From Odiellus spinosus (lineage: Eukaryota > Arthropoda > Arachnida > Opiliones > Phalangiidae): a stretch of 64,000 nt of DNA. Under the pieces are notes generated by a model, which did no database searches, was not told the DNA's origin, and saw only the letters and a list, made by a program, of their open reading frames with translations. Position numbers and translations under genes: made by a program. Below are positions 14,019 through 25,864 of this stretch, piece after piece (position 1 is the first letter of the stretch; each line of letters begins with the position of its first letter). The stretch spans positions 5,148,501 through 5,212,500 of the forward strand of contig OY987226.1 in NCBI GenBank assembly GCA_963920705.1, written 5' to 3'.

Positions 14019-16115
14019 TCAACCACTTTCCAAAGCGTGCCACGATACATCCGGCATCGTAGTGCTGGGAAATCTATGGTTGGAAGCGTATAAATGCGTC
14101 CAAAGTCTAGCAGTATAGTCAAAAGTTGGTCTATCGTCGGTGTATAATTTACCAATTTCCGATTCCATACAAACGGAGCAATAAGGGTCCGTTAATAGAG
14201 ATTGGATGCTAATCAAAATCTACAAGACCAAAATTAAATAAAAAAAAATTGTTATTTTTCTCAAATTCATCTGATCACGAAATATTTTTAAGGTATCAAG
14301 TTGGATATTTAGGCCCAAAGTTCTAGACGCCAGATGCTACTTCGGACAAATATTTGGGCTGTTGTAGGCCCAAAAATTTGGATGAAATAGTTGCAACCTT
14401 GTGGGCATTGCTATTTAGGGCCAAATTTTCAGAACAGGAACATTTTACCTTCGCGATAGTCAATGCTAGTGACCAATTATGTTGAAGAGAATCCAGCCCT
14501 ATATCTCCGTGTCGACTAATGTTTGGGTGAAATATTTTGGTTATGAATCGTACAATCGGCGGCCTCATAGGATAGCTTTATTCAAATATAAAAAATACTC
14601 TCATTAAGCGCTTGATAAAAAAGATCCTTCACTAGATTGATAGTAATTGATTGGTGGATCTAATCAAGGGCAGAGTTTCACTTTAAACTCGAGGTAATCC
14701 TATTAAATTCAGTAATTTACCCATAAGGAATCCTCAAGTAAAGAAAAAAGTTTCCTCCTTCATAGGGACTATCTTCTGGCCCAATTATGCAAGCTTGCCA
14801 ATGGCAAAAACTATTATCGATAGGATACGCTTCGATACCATCTAACTGCTGGTCAAACTTCAATGATTTTAATTCGTGTTGAAGCCTATTTGTTCTCCAT
14901 GGATTTTCCGAAGGAAAACACCTCTATATTTATAAATATTAATGAATAATAAGTCTCTCAAATTAAACTGAATATAATTTACATACATTGTTCATCATTT
15001 GATATAAACACATTCGACAATTTGAACTTTCTAATCTGTAATACAATATTAAAACCAAAAAAATTAATCATAAAAAAAAGATATACTTTGATATAATTAC
15101 AGTCTCGTGTAGACGGTCCGCCAACACATAACGTTGTATAGGGGTTTAAATAAAGGCCATTTCCTTGAGACGTAAGAACGCCACTTTTTTTCGGTGGTGA
15201 AGTTAACTAAAATTTGGCACCACCTTTTACAAACTCTTTCGCAAGTCCATAATGATAAATCATCCAAATAGGCGAATAGAGCGGTTAAAACTAAGTGAAA
15301 ATTATATATTTAGAGTCATTCCATCAAGTTTTATCCATCAAGTTCAATTACCTTCTAATGGTAAATTTTCGACTAAATTATCTGGAACACTATCAGTTCT
15401 AGGGCAACTAAGAGCCGATATACACTCTGCTAGCTGATCGCTTTTTGAAGATTTAACAAACAGGAAATCTGGTGGTCTTTGACACCTACTAGGCGCTGCT
15501 GGTTGAGCTCTGGCTATTTCGTAAAAATCTGTAGGTTCTTCGTTACCAGAATCTTCAGAGTCACTTTTCTGAAGGTAACCTACTTTTAAATTTCCCATTC
15601 TCTATTCAAGATTTTAAATCTTACCACTTCCACCAAAGGATCTCCGGGTCCATCGATATTTGACGGATAAAGGAAAGCGTGGCAGGTAACGCAAAAGGGT
15701 TCGTCAAAACAAGGGCCATAATATCCGCAACATGCGTAGCACTTAGTATGCTACCAGGATTAAATTACATTAACAACTCTCTTACGATTAAAATGGTAAA
15801 TGTCACAAAAATTTTCATAAAAATGACTACGAATTCAAAGCCTCTCTTTTCCCTACCCTTCTTTAAATTTAAGTTCCATTTATATTTATAAGGAGAAGCC
15901 ACTATAAGCCTAGGCATGGTCCAAGGCTTAGCAATGAGCAATTATTTATCGACAAAGTTTCATTTCACTCACGAACACTTGATTACTTGTTAAATACGTT
16001 TCAAAAATAGTTTTACCTGATAAGTATATGCTTTTTCTACTGTTCTTGAGCCGTTTTCTTCCACGTAATCTTTCATATTTTTGGAGAAAGTAGATAAAGT
16101 TTGTACACAAGCCAT
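14019..16115 (-). CDS. morgue: Morgue-type protein: zinc finger, F-box and catalytically dead E2 (UEV-like) domain
   Basis: Drosophila Morgue combines an F-box with a ubiquitin-conjugase domain lacking the active cysteine and promotes turnover of the apoptosis inhibitor DIAP1 (established). Eight exons close in frame to 403 residues: 16017-16115, 15625-15750, 15352-15568, 15101-15290, 14987-15035, 14721-14923, 14449-14575, 14019-14219. In order: a Cys-rich finger at about residues 37-56 (KCYACC and CVTC pairs); a Ser/Glu-rich linker; an F-box from about residue 143 (ENLPLEVL, then ERVCKRW); and an E2 fold from about 241 to the C-terminus. The E2 keeps PEDSPYEGG and the HPN motif (311-313), but the catalytic position reads GDIGLD: Gly321, codon at 14497-14499. 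The Gly is a family trait, so it is not decay. It probably acts as an adaptor for ubiquitin or an SCF complex rather than as a conjugase. Confidence 0.9.
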
Positions 16116-16953
16116 TTTTTCATTTTGTTAATGGTTCAGTTCAGTTCAAGGACGAGTCCACTTTATAGAGGGAATATGAACAGGGTTTCTTCGCACCAAA
16201 TTTGAAATTGTTCTCGCACATGTTAAAGGTCAATAACCCTGAAATGAATTCGAAACCAATTTTTGAATAAATTTTGGTTTTATTGTGTCCAATCTTTGGT
16301 TCTTTAAATGGAAAAAAAATCTTTTAACAAGGAGGGTAAACTACAGTTATGTACAATGAAGTGAGCAGAAATAAAGAAGTGCGTATATATATTTATTAGA
16401 AGTTCCAAAATTACGCACAACTAGAATAATGGATCAAATAGCTTTTTTATCCACATTTTGTTTAAGTATTTATTTAAAATTGATGCATTTTTTATTTTTT
16501 TATAGAAAAACATTTCCCACGGTAATTTATTTGGAATTGTTTATTTTATTTAATTTTTTTTTTTTTTTGCTTTTACCGGTAGCATTTATTTTTAAATCAT
16601 CACATTGCCTAAGGTTATGTACAAAACTTCTAACATGTTTATTTTCGGTGTATCCACAAAATATAATAAAAAATCAAATAAACTTCTGTGATGTGGCACC
16701 AATAAAATACCGAAACAATCTCTTCATGCGTTAGATACATATATATACTATACTTTTAAGTGTAAAATAGTAAATATGAAAGAAAAAAGAAAACCCCGTG
16801 TAATTAATTTTACAGCTTCTTAACAAATCACATTATTTAACACCCAACTTCGGTTCTCCCCTTTGGGTTGGTTTAGGTCCATTTACAGTGCTTTATAAAT
16901 GTCACAAAGCTAAAAATTTTGCTTAACGCAATCATAATGCGTTATATAACTAC
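16116..16953. other. Morgue upstream / CTCF 3' untranslated region
   Basis: Very AT-rich with many T runs. No gene supported. The plus-strand frame 16429-16734 is a Phe/Leu-rich product of T-rich DNA and is not credible. Confidence 0.55.
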
Positions 16954-19900
16954 TCATGAAAAGTCATGAGATTCGCTATTTTCACCATTAACAACAGGGC
17001 CATTTAGACTGAGAGACTGAGAAATTTCATCATCATCATCATCGTCATCATCCTAGAACAGAATTTGGGTTAGCAATATATTTCAGCATTAGCAAAGATT
17101 GCCAAAAGATTGGCCTTTCAAAATTCTGACTTCTGAATGACCAACTACTATCATCATTTCAAACCAAAAGCAAGCCACCCAAGATCATTTCCATGACAAT
17201 TTCCCGGACCATTCCAAGATCATTTCCCTGATCCCGCTAACTTCCCTTTTCTTTGTTAAATAACACTAACTTTTAAGTTGAATTAACTCAACTAAGTCAA
17301 CTTACATTAAAACCAAAGCATTCAGCCATATCTTTTTCTTTCTGCTCCATTCTTTCTAGTTCCTTCTCTTTTTCCCTCCTAGCTACTTCTTCAGGATCAG
17401 CAGAAACAATATTCGATGTGTCCATTAATCTCTCTTCCAACTCTTCAATTTCTTCCATGGTTTCATCATCAATTACTAAAGGAATAAAATAATTAGGAGA
17501 CATTTCAGTTTCAGACTAAAACTAAATTGGGCTAATCTTACAATCTATAGGTCGTCTATTCATTCCTCCACCTCTCGATTTAGGTCTTCCGCGTTTAGGA
17601 GTTAGTGTAAAATCAGGATCATCGTCGTATGTTGATTTGCGTCTTCGCAAACCTTGTTTGGAATCATCTAAAAATCATTTAACAAAATATCTTTGGTTAA
17701 AATTTCGAAATTTTCACATAAGCAAAGCCACCAAAAGCCAGTGTAAGAAATATGCAACGGATCATGCAAATTCTAAGTCACTAGACCCAGGAAGTTTATT
17801 GAACCAATATCATCTGAAAATAATAAGGGGAAAAAGCATAGCCACAACATACCAAATATATTTTGATTTGCAAAAAACATTGTACCTCTGTCTGATATAT
17901 TCAAGACAGCCGGTGTAGTATGACCCCCGGCAGAAACCCCAAAAGGATATTTGCGAGGTCTTCCTCGTCTACGAGCGCCACTCGATGAAGATTGTTGAGT
18001 AGACACTGCTACGTAATCACCGACTAAAGTATTGAACACAACAATTGACTTAAATTCTAGTGTTGCCCGATATTGTAATATAGCCAATACCAATATTTTA
18101 ATTTAACCAATACCACAAATTTCAACAAATAGAACCAATACCAATATTTAAACTGCATAATTATATTTTACTATATAATATTAGGTAAATTTAAGATTAA
18201 GTTGATTTGATGTCCCCTCCAAATATTACAGTAGTAATATTGATACCAATCAAGTATTGGTTTTGGCCCAACACAATAAAAATAAAATTCAATAAAAATA
18301 CTTTACCAGAACTCTGATTAGGGGTGATAACGCCTGTCACAGGCGTGCCAGTCACTGGCTGAATAAGGGTGACTGATTCCCCAGCTTGACCGTTTGCAGA
18401 GGCCAACATAGTTGCATCAATCTGTTGATCATCTCCGGCTTCACCCGCCGGGAGTTGAATAACTTCAAAGACAACAACTTGCTGCCCTTCACCGCTACCA
18501 TTCAAGTCCTCTTCTTCGCCTTCCATCGAAATGTCTCCCATTTCATCTTCGTCAATATAATCATCCTCCTCGCCATCGTGTTCCTCTCCTGGACCTTTAG
18601 GACGTCCAATTCGCATGGCTTCTTCCTTTTCAGCAGCTGAAGCGTCAGGATCGTGAACTGCCAAATGGCGGATTAAATTTCCCTGAAGGATATAAAAAAT
18701 TTTAAATGTTGATAACCAGAAAACTTGACCTTTCCAGTAAACTTAAATACCTTATGTCTAAAAGTTTTGTTGCATTCTGGACATTCGTGAGTTTTCTCTT
18801 GAGGTACAGGTGGGATGTAATTGGGGTCGTGATACAAGTTCTTGTGTCTTTTCAAGAGCTGTTTCTGCCTGAATGATTGTCCGCACTCGTCGCAACGATA
18901 AGGTTTTTGATCGGTATGAATAAGCATGTGAGACTCTAAATGACGTTGAGATATCGAAGCGTAGGCGCAGAGGTCACATTTAAAGCACTTTTCACCTTCA
19001 TGCGTTTTTACGTGTACCTAGGAATAATAAAGCGGGCAAACTAACGTTAATAAAAAGTTTGTAGAACAATGAAAATAGAACTGGGTGTGGAGTTCTCTTC
19101 ACCTTATAAGTATATCGATCCGGGAAGGATTTGCCACATCGTTTACATTTTAAAGGTTTATCACTAGTATGAAGTTTTTGAACATGAATTCTGAGATCAG
19201 TTTTACGACCGCAAGTCGTGGGACAAAGCTCGCATTGAAATACCGGCTTATTTCCGGAATGAATTAGTCTATGAGCCTTTAAGCTGTTGGATTGAGTGAA
19301 TCTGTAATAGAAGAGTTTCAACTATAATCCTATTTTTAAGGAAGTTTAAAAAATCATTCAATAGACAAAAAAATAAACAGATCTTAGGCTTAAAGGGATA
19401 ATAAAGACTAAGTGCTTAAATAATAAAAATACAAAGTCTAGGACATGACCAACGAGGGAGGCCTTCTTTCATAAAATTAGTTTCATCCTCCTTGTCAATT
19501 TACAGGAGTAACATGGTAGTATTATCCAGATATTCCTCGCAAAAGTTGAAATCTAAGGAAGTGGAGAGATTTCTCTGCCTACACCTGATCATCAGAGTTC
19601 AGACTCGATATATTCCCAGAAAGATTACCTCATCGAACTGGATTTTTAGTGGCTGGATATATCACATGTATTAAAGGAGGTTTTTTTCTACGGGCAGGTG
19701 CAGGATGCCCTGCCTTGTTCTTTCATTTATTTTTGAAACATAAAATTGTAGATTTAGATTTAATATTTTTCTGCTCTTATTCATTATCCCTTTAAAACCA
19801 ACTGACAGATCTATAGATGATACTATAAAATAACTTGGTCGCAACCTTAAAAAAAGGTACATTTCCCCCTAAAAACAGGTTCTATTTATCGGCAATTTTT

Positions 19901-22900
19901 GTTGGTTCCAAGGTTGAGAAAGTACTATACGTTGTCCCAACCTTGGAAAAAGGGTACATCGCCCCCCGAAACGGGTTCTCTTTAACGGCATTTTTTGTTG
20001 TTTTCAAGGTTGAGTACTTCCCATTTTATAATATTATCTATTGGGCTTAGAATCTAAATAGTAAATTTTAACAGGAATAGCCACCACTTAAAAAAAAAAA
20101 AAAATTAAAGCAGACTATACCTTGAATGACATATTTCGCATTCATAAGGTTTCTCTCCTGTATGAATTCTTAAATGTCGTTTCAACTTGTACGTATCGGG
20201 ACTGGCGTAGGTACAGTGAGGACACTGATAGGGACGCTCTCCGGTATGGCAGCGCATGTGCCTCTTGAGCTTGCTGAGTTCTACACTAGCGTAATCGCAC
20301 TCGGTACATCTATGGGGTTTCTCGTGAGTGTGTTTGTATCGTACGTGCCTAACCAATTCTCCCGAAGTGGTAAAGGCAGCTTCGCACTCTTTACATTGAT
20401 GCGGTCGAGTACCCGTGTGGGTATTCACATGATTTTGAAGAGAGGCTAAAGTCTTAAAACCCCTTTCACACACGGAACATTTATGTGGTCTTTCTTCCGA
20501 GTGAGACTTCATGTGTCGCGATAACAAGTAACGTTTCGGACTGGTATAATTACAATAATTGCACATGTGAGCTTGGGTAACAGTTTGACTCTTCTTGGGC
20601 GTAATCTTTATTGTGCGCACTTTGGTTAAAGGTGCCGCTCCATCTTGAGGACCTTGAGTGTCATTCAAAACTTCGCTAGTTATTTTTTCTCCACCTTCGT
20701 TGAAATCGTAAACTGACATGTCCATATTAGCTTCCTTTTCTTCTTCACCTTCCTTATCATCCGGTTGGGAAACTATTAAGACGTAACTAACCTCACCAGG
20801 GTTTGTGTCTGAAGGAACGATAGTCACAGTTTGATAGTTGTTAAGAATAACCTATAGGGGAAAAAGAACTTTAGACCTTATTCACGTAGTTCTAGATTAT
20901 TATTAAAGGGAAACTAGACTCTTGAAACAAGTTGTTTTTAATTGACTTAGACTGTTTAAATATGCTAATAAACATTATCAAAATTAACCAAAGGTTTCGT
21001 GGTAATTCGCAGTTAGTAGACCGACTCAATTTGGGTTTAAATTGATTAAAAACAACTTGCTTATCAGAGTCTAGTATCCATTTAAACTCGCCTGATTTCC
21101 ATCTTCACCAGCGGCTGATTGTTCAGCTAAACTAGCCATCATCTGTAAAGTTCCTTCATCACTCATATGAATCTCTTGACCATCACTCGTAACCAAAGTG
21201 GGTCCTCCAGTACCCGATACTGGTATATTTTGTTCCGTTTCTGTTCCGTCAGGTTGTCTGACTAGCATTCTGATAGTTTGTGGATGAGCCATGGTGGCTT
21301 GTTCGTGTATTTCTCTAATTTCTTCATTTTCATCTTCATTCAACTCCCCGGTCTTAAACAAAATTACTATGAATTAAAAAAAAAACTTTGACAAATTACA
21401 ATATTTTGTAAAACAATATTTACAATTTCTTCTGGAGCTTCACTTTTAATCACAGGTTCATCATCAGGAACTGCGATATAAGTTGGCTCCCCTGCGCCTT
21501 CCTCATCATTCGCCTGTACCGATTCATCAACAGCCTGACAATTAAATGTTTGATAAAATAATTAAATATTATTTACAATCTGTCTAAGGATAAGGGGTAA
21601 TAAACATCTCTTCGGTAAGAAAAAGATACAGTAAAAACACGTTACAACAAAATATCGCTTATATCGAAATTTTGGAATTCTCTGCTACGCTGTCTGCAAA
21701 GCCAATTTCATTAAAGTTTTACTGTAATCCAAAAGTTCTTCGTTTAAGCGTAAGCCCTCTTTTAGTGGTACAAATGTCAGCCAGCTTCAAGTGAGAGAGA
21801 AAAGGTGGTGTCACCCCCAAAAAGTGAATACAAAGTTCAAGAGAAACATGCAGTAATTGCAAACTCCTCTTGAAGGGTAGCACACATAACAACCTTTTAC
21901 AAATCCTGCGAAATTCTAGTAATTTACAACAAATCTCTAGAATTTGATAGCAGATTCTGAACATTCTATATTCAATTTGATACAGCAAAAATAGGTTATA
22001 AATCAGTTTTGCCAATTTTTCATTTTGCTGTTTATTAATCCATGGTTTTTTTTGAACTGTTTAGGCCTTTAGGGTTAACTGGAGGAACAACATTAAAGGG
22101 TTAATGAAACTGAGTAAACTGTAATTATTTTATCGATAAACCAACAGGCAACTCTGGAGACTACCCTAAAAGTCTTCTCACTACTCAAACCAATTATATC
22201 AAAGGCAGACAAGAGAGATTTGAAAGCGTCTTAATGGCAGCCATATTTAACGTGCATTAAAAGAAAGACTTTCACAGATGGTTTTAAGAGTTAAAATATG
22301 CATAAAAAATTAACAATGTTACTTATCAAATCAATGCTCTCTTATTAATTTAATAATCGTGACTAATCAAAGAAGGTTATGAATCATTTAAAGTGCATAA
22401 ACAAACAATAAAACAGACTCTTTGATTAGCCAGTATTTTTCTGATTCTTGTATTTGTGTTATAATCAATTAGGAAACAGAGTGAGTTTGATTAAAAAAAT
22501 AATGTGTTCCTTCATTATCCCTTTTAAGGCATGGAGAGGGGGTGTAATTACATGGTGGCCCAGAGTGGGACTAGACATAAAGCACCAGTCATTGTATTAG
22601 ACTCCTAAAATTGAAATTGGGGCCTTAGGAGTAAAACTTTACACTAAATATTAATTGATTTAGTTTAGAACAAGTTTTAGAAATGTTTTGGTTCCCACGG
22701 TTATATAGGGTACAATATTGTACAATCTGTAGTAGTAAACATCAAGTTCTGGAATGTCACCTAACACAATAATTAGGAAAATCTGGTGATTTTTAACATG
22801 GTAATCTATATGGATTTGACACTCCGTGTCTTGAACATGAATTTTGTTTAATAATATTACTTAGTTTGCCCATTCTGTAATCAGGATGATGTAAATATGG

Positions 22901-23577
22901 TGAAAAAAGTAAGGCCCCAAAAGATTCAAACTTCAGAAGATGTATTAAAGGAGGATTTTATTAATGAAGATTATTTATACTCAATTAAGTCATTTAAATG
23001 CATTATATTCGAATAATAATTTCTACTTTTGTTCCTATGATTGGGTATTTGGGGTAAAACATTTGTTGGATTGCGCATCTGCTTTACCATGCCCCACATT
23101 TTTAAGCCTTACAGGTCAATGACTACTAAAACAATTGGAGATAAGGGAGTCACTAATCAGGCTAACTATTAAAAATATCATTATGTCTAGCCCTGGCCAA
23201 ATAGTCAAAATTTCAGGGGGAGACCATTCCCCAGGTTTCTGTGACCCTCAACTTTAGAAGACAAAATTTACATGAGTTTGGTCTGTGGAGTACTGAAAAG
23301 CTTGTAAACCCCCTTCCTCTGTCCGAGCGACGTAATAGGTAGTAGTTTGTCCCTCATCACCGTCTTGCGCCTCTTCATCCCCATCATTTGTTGATAATAT
23401 AGCGTGATCTCCAGCAGCAGAAGCTTGAGCCACAACCGCTGTCCCATCAGCAATCTCTTGATTAAAGGATGCCAAGTAGTTTTGTATATCGGTTATTTCC
23501 TCCTCTGGTTGTTGAGCAGCCACATCGCCACCCTTTTCTGCAGTTTCCTCGTTTGAAACTGCAGCATTTTCTTCCAT
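16954..23577 (-). CDS. CTCF: CTCF, eleven-zinc-finger insulator and chromatin-architecture protein
   Basis: CTCF binds DNA through 11 zinc fingers and anchors chromatin loops with cohesin. Eleven exons close in frame to 927 residues: 23272-23577, 21424-21534, 21092-21352, 20121-20851, 19103-19301, 18751-19017, 18307-18682, 17886-18023, 17542-17667, 17306-17475, 16954-17052. An acidic N-terminus carries SVYDF (YDF at residues 274-276), the cohesin-contact motif known in vertebrate CTCF. Eleven fingers occupy about residues 320-635, including TSGELVRHVRYKH, YASPDTYKLKRH, SNSLKAHRLIH and CGRKTDLRIH; the last two match insect CTCF. The C-terminus has AT-hook-like GRP motifs (RRRGRPRKYP, PKRGRPKSRG) and an Asp run before TGA. 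The intron after exon 3 appears to use a GC donor (CAG|GCGAGT). BORIS-type paralogues are not known outside amniotes, so CTCF is the simple assignment. Confidence 0.96.
18059..18283. mobile_element. Short MITE, AGTGTTGG family, in a CTCF intron
   Basis: Begins AGTGTTGCCCGATATTG and ends TTGGCCCAACAC, inverted to each other; the interior repeats CCAATACCAATATT. A second, shorter member is at 30301-30394. Confidence 0.5.
19390..19795. mobile_element. MITE, TTAA family B, in the CTCF exon 4-5 intron
   Basis: Left end TTAAAGGGATAATAAAG and right end TTCATTATCCCTTTAA, inverted and flanked by TTAA. The interior has a hairpin GGGCAGGTGCAGGATGCCC. Related ends occur at 27908-28207 and 29599-29841. 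Confidence 0.6.
19838..20030. repeat. Two-copy tandem duplication of about 95 bp in a CTCF intron
   Basis: Copy 1 begins near 19838 (GCAACCTTAAAAAAAGGTAC) and copy 2 near 19934 (CCAACCTTGGAAAAAGGGTAC); both run through CCCCC, a GGTTCT box and TTTTTGTTG to CAAGGTTGAG. Copies are about 80% alike by eye. Confidence 0.65.
20903..21085. mobile_element. MITE, TTAA family A, short copy in a CTCF intron
   Basis: Ends TTAAAGGGAAACTAGACTC and GAGTCTAGTATCCATTTAA are inverted and TTAA-flanked. The element lies six bases from the CTCF exon 3 splice donor. Confidence 0.75.
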
Positions 23578-24396
23578 TTTGAGTTTGGAAGAGATTTAGC
23601 CAATTTATCTGGGGAAAAAAGAACACCCATTCTCACAATTGAACTTTTGAATTGGCCTATTTTCATAGTCGGGGAAAATGCCTTTTGAAACAATGAAATT
23701 AACCAAATATATAAATCTAATCTGTATCAGCAAGAAAGATATTTCCAACAAATTTTAATTTTTCAATGTTTGCAAGCTGTTAACAAACTTTCTTTTGGCA
23801 CAAGTCCAATAGCTTCATATCTAATCCTAAAACCTGGAATTTGGGGCAAATTCTTTTATTTTTTCTTTAACTGTGAGATGTAATTGTATTTTGAGTTAAA
23901 AACAATAGAGAGAAAACCCCCGAGGCTGGAATTTAATGGTTAACATCATCATTGGTAGACTTATTGATTCATTACTCTATTTGTGACATATATAGCGGGA
24001 GGTACTTGTACCCAAGTACGTGTATACTGAAGGCTGCCGCGGGGTTATCCATACAATGAGGGGAGAGGTGCGGGGTGGGAATAGGGGGACTACATCTACA
24101 ACGGAAAGCGCTGTGGAAGCTAAGGCCTAGATCATGCTATTGGATTTGCTTCGGTGCCAACGCGGGTCTGTTAGAATCGAGGACGGTTGGGGCGGGTATT
24201 TTACGAATAGATCTATATGCACTACTTTCAACATGGTCGACGGGGAGACTCGGAACATCAAAGCGGGGCCCACAAAGGCTTCGAGAAAACACACAATTAA
24301 ATCCCGAATTAAAACGAATCGCGACAAAAACACTCAAAGCATTGTTACAAAACTTAAGGACCCTGGTGCTAATAAAAGGAACCTCAAAAATTCTAA

Positions 24397-24407
24397 GCGC
24401 CATCTGC
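24397..24407 (-). promoter_or_regulatory. Putative CTCF-like site 1 upstream of CTCF
   Basis: Plus strand GCGCCATCTGC, minus strand GCAGATGGCGC. This fits the AGRKGGCGC core shared by fly and vertebrate CTCF motifs. It lies about 820 bp upstream of the CTCF start codon. Motif match only. Confidence 0.5.
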
Positions 24408-24418
24408 ATTAATTATTA

Positions 24419-24430
24419 GCGCCATCTGGG
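24419..24430 (-). promoter_or_regulatory. Putative CTCF-like site 2 upstream of CTCF
   Basis: Plus strand GCGCCATCTGGG, minus strand CCCAGATGGCGC. It repeats the site 1 core in the same orientation 22 bp away, about two helical turns. Confidence 0.5.
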
Positions 24431-25864
24431 CCTACCCCGTCCGTGGCCGCTAGGTTCCTCGGCAAGAATTTGTTCCCCGCTTCGGTTTCTTCTCGGACGC
24501 CATAAAATTGGACTACGGGAGTACGGACGCTTCTTCTCCTCGCGTGAACCGTTGGCTGTCCTTGAAATGTGGCGCTTAATGGCGAAAAAATCTAGCTTTT
24601 TTTTCACTACAGTTAAATATAAGGTCGTACCTTACTGTGTTTAGCCTTTAACACGCGTACCGTCCCAAATTTAGGGAAGTTATTTTAATTAAAAACGTAT
24701 TAGTACGAGCTAAAATTTCGTCAAACCCAGGGCTTTAGGAAATAGTTAAATGAAAGACCGCAGCGCGCGCTGAACTCAGTTCTTCCCTCTGGTAATGGCG
24801 GCCGGGAAGTTGAGCCGATCACCCGTCTAACCGTAATTTTTTGGAACGTTTGCGCTCATCGAACGGGCCTTATTGATAATTGAGAAGCTCGTGAAAGGTC
24901 TCGTTCGATTGCGATAAGTTTCATGTATTGTTTAAATAAATTTTAATAGAAATAAAGCCTTTTCAAAATGATTTCTTACCTCGTTTTCTCAAATTGTTCG
25001 CTTGAGGGCGTTGTAACTGCCAACTAGGCTTTAGCTTCCTCCTCGCGCTCACGGTTACAGGAAAAATATTCTTGATCTTGCGCCACTAGATGACGTCAGT
25101 TGGCTGATGATTGCTTTTCGTTGATCACGTGGTAGTTGGACCTCATTTTTTTAATCTACCAATCATATTTGGGGCGGGAAATAATTCAAATTTTGAAATT
25201 AAAATACGATTATTAGGTGAAAATTTCACAAACCACTTTCCCTGCCACCTTGTGATTAAATATTGCCTTTAGCTAGACAATGATTTCCACAAATTATTTA
25301 AAACTTTGTAAGGCTTAGCCAGGAATTGTAGAAGTTATTTGTACACACTATATACTGTCCTCTCTCTTGGAGAATTTACATTCAAGAGCTGTAATGGCCT
25401 TAGGGCCCTAGCTCTAAACAAAAACCGAAAAAAAAAAAAAAGGTCAAGCAGCAACCATAACAAATGCATATACCAGGAAGGTCCTAAATTATGCTGATTT
25501 TAAAGTGATGCTGACACCATTTTGTTTTCGAATGCTTATAGACTATTGTCATTGCAAACACCACAATGATCATAAATTTTTTTGTAGAAAAAGCATACAC
25601 GGGTGCTCTAATTTGACGTCATAATTGGGTAAAGAGATTTGAATTTAATTTCCCCTCCCAAAATTGTGTAAGAAACAATTTCTTACAGAAGTATGCAGCA
25701 TTTATTCAAGATCTCATTAAATATTTGAAAATATTTTGATTAAATTGCATTTATATATGAAAACAGGTTACAATGAAATTGTACATCAATGAACACAATA
25801 AATAAGTTTAAATTTCGAACAGTATAAAAATGTTAAAAACAGCACACGGGCCAATGAAATTAAG

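Larger units (their letters stand above)
23578..25864. other. CTCF upstream region and BRD7/9 3' flank
   Basis: Locally GC-rich from about 24040 to 25100, which suggests the CTCF promoter and 5' noncoding exon(s). It holds two CTCF-like sites and AATGGCGGCC at 24794-24803, a YY1-type core. Overlapping short frames at 24075-24607 on both strands follow from high GC and match nothing known. Confidence 0.6.

Noticed and set aside
15602-15624. An apparent 23-nt intron in Morgue (GTAAGA...AATAG).
   Set aside because: A better acceptor, TACCTTCAG at 15569, gives a 56-nt intron in the correct phase, the usual size here.
16429-16734. 101-codon plus frame rich in Phe and Leu that looks like a membrane protein.
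   Set aside because: It is a by-product of T-rich sequence in the likely CTCF 3' UTR.
24075-24607. Overlapping frames of 63-114 codons on both strands.
   Set aside because: They coincide with high GC and CpG-rich DNA, are mutually incompatible, and show no domain.
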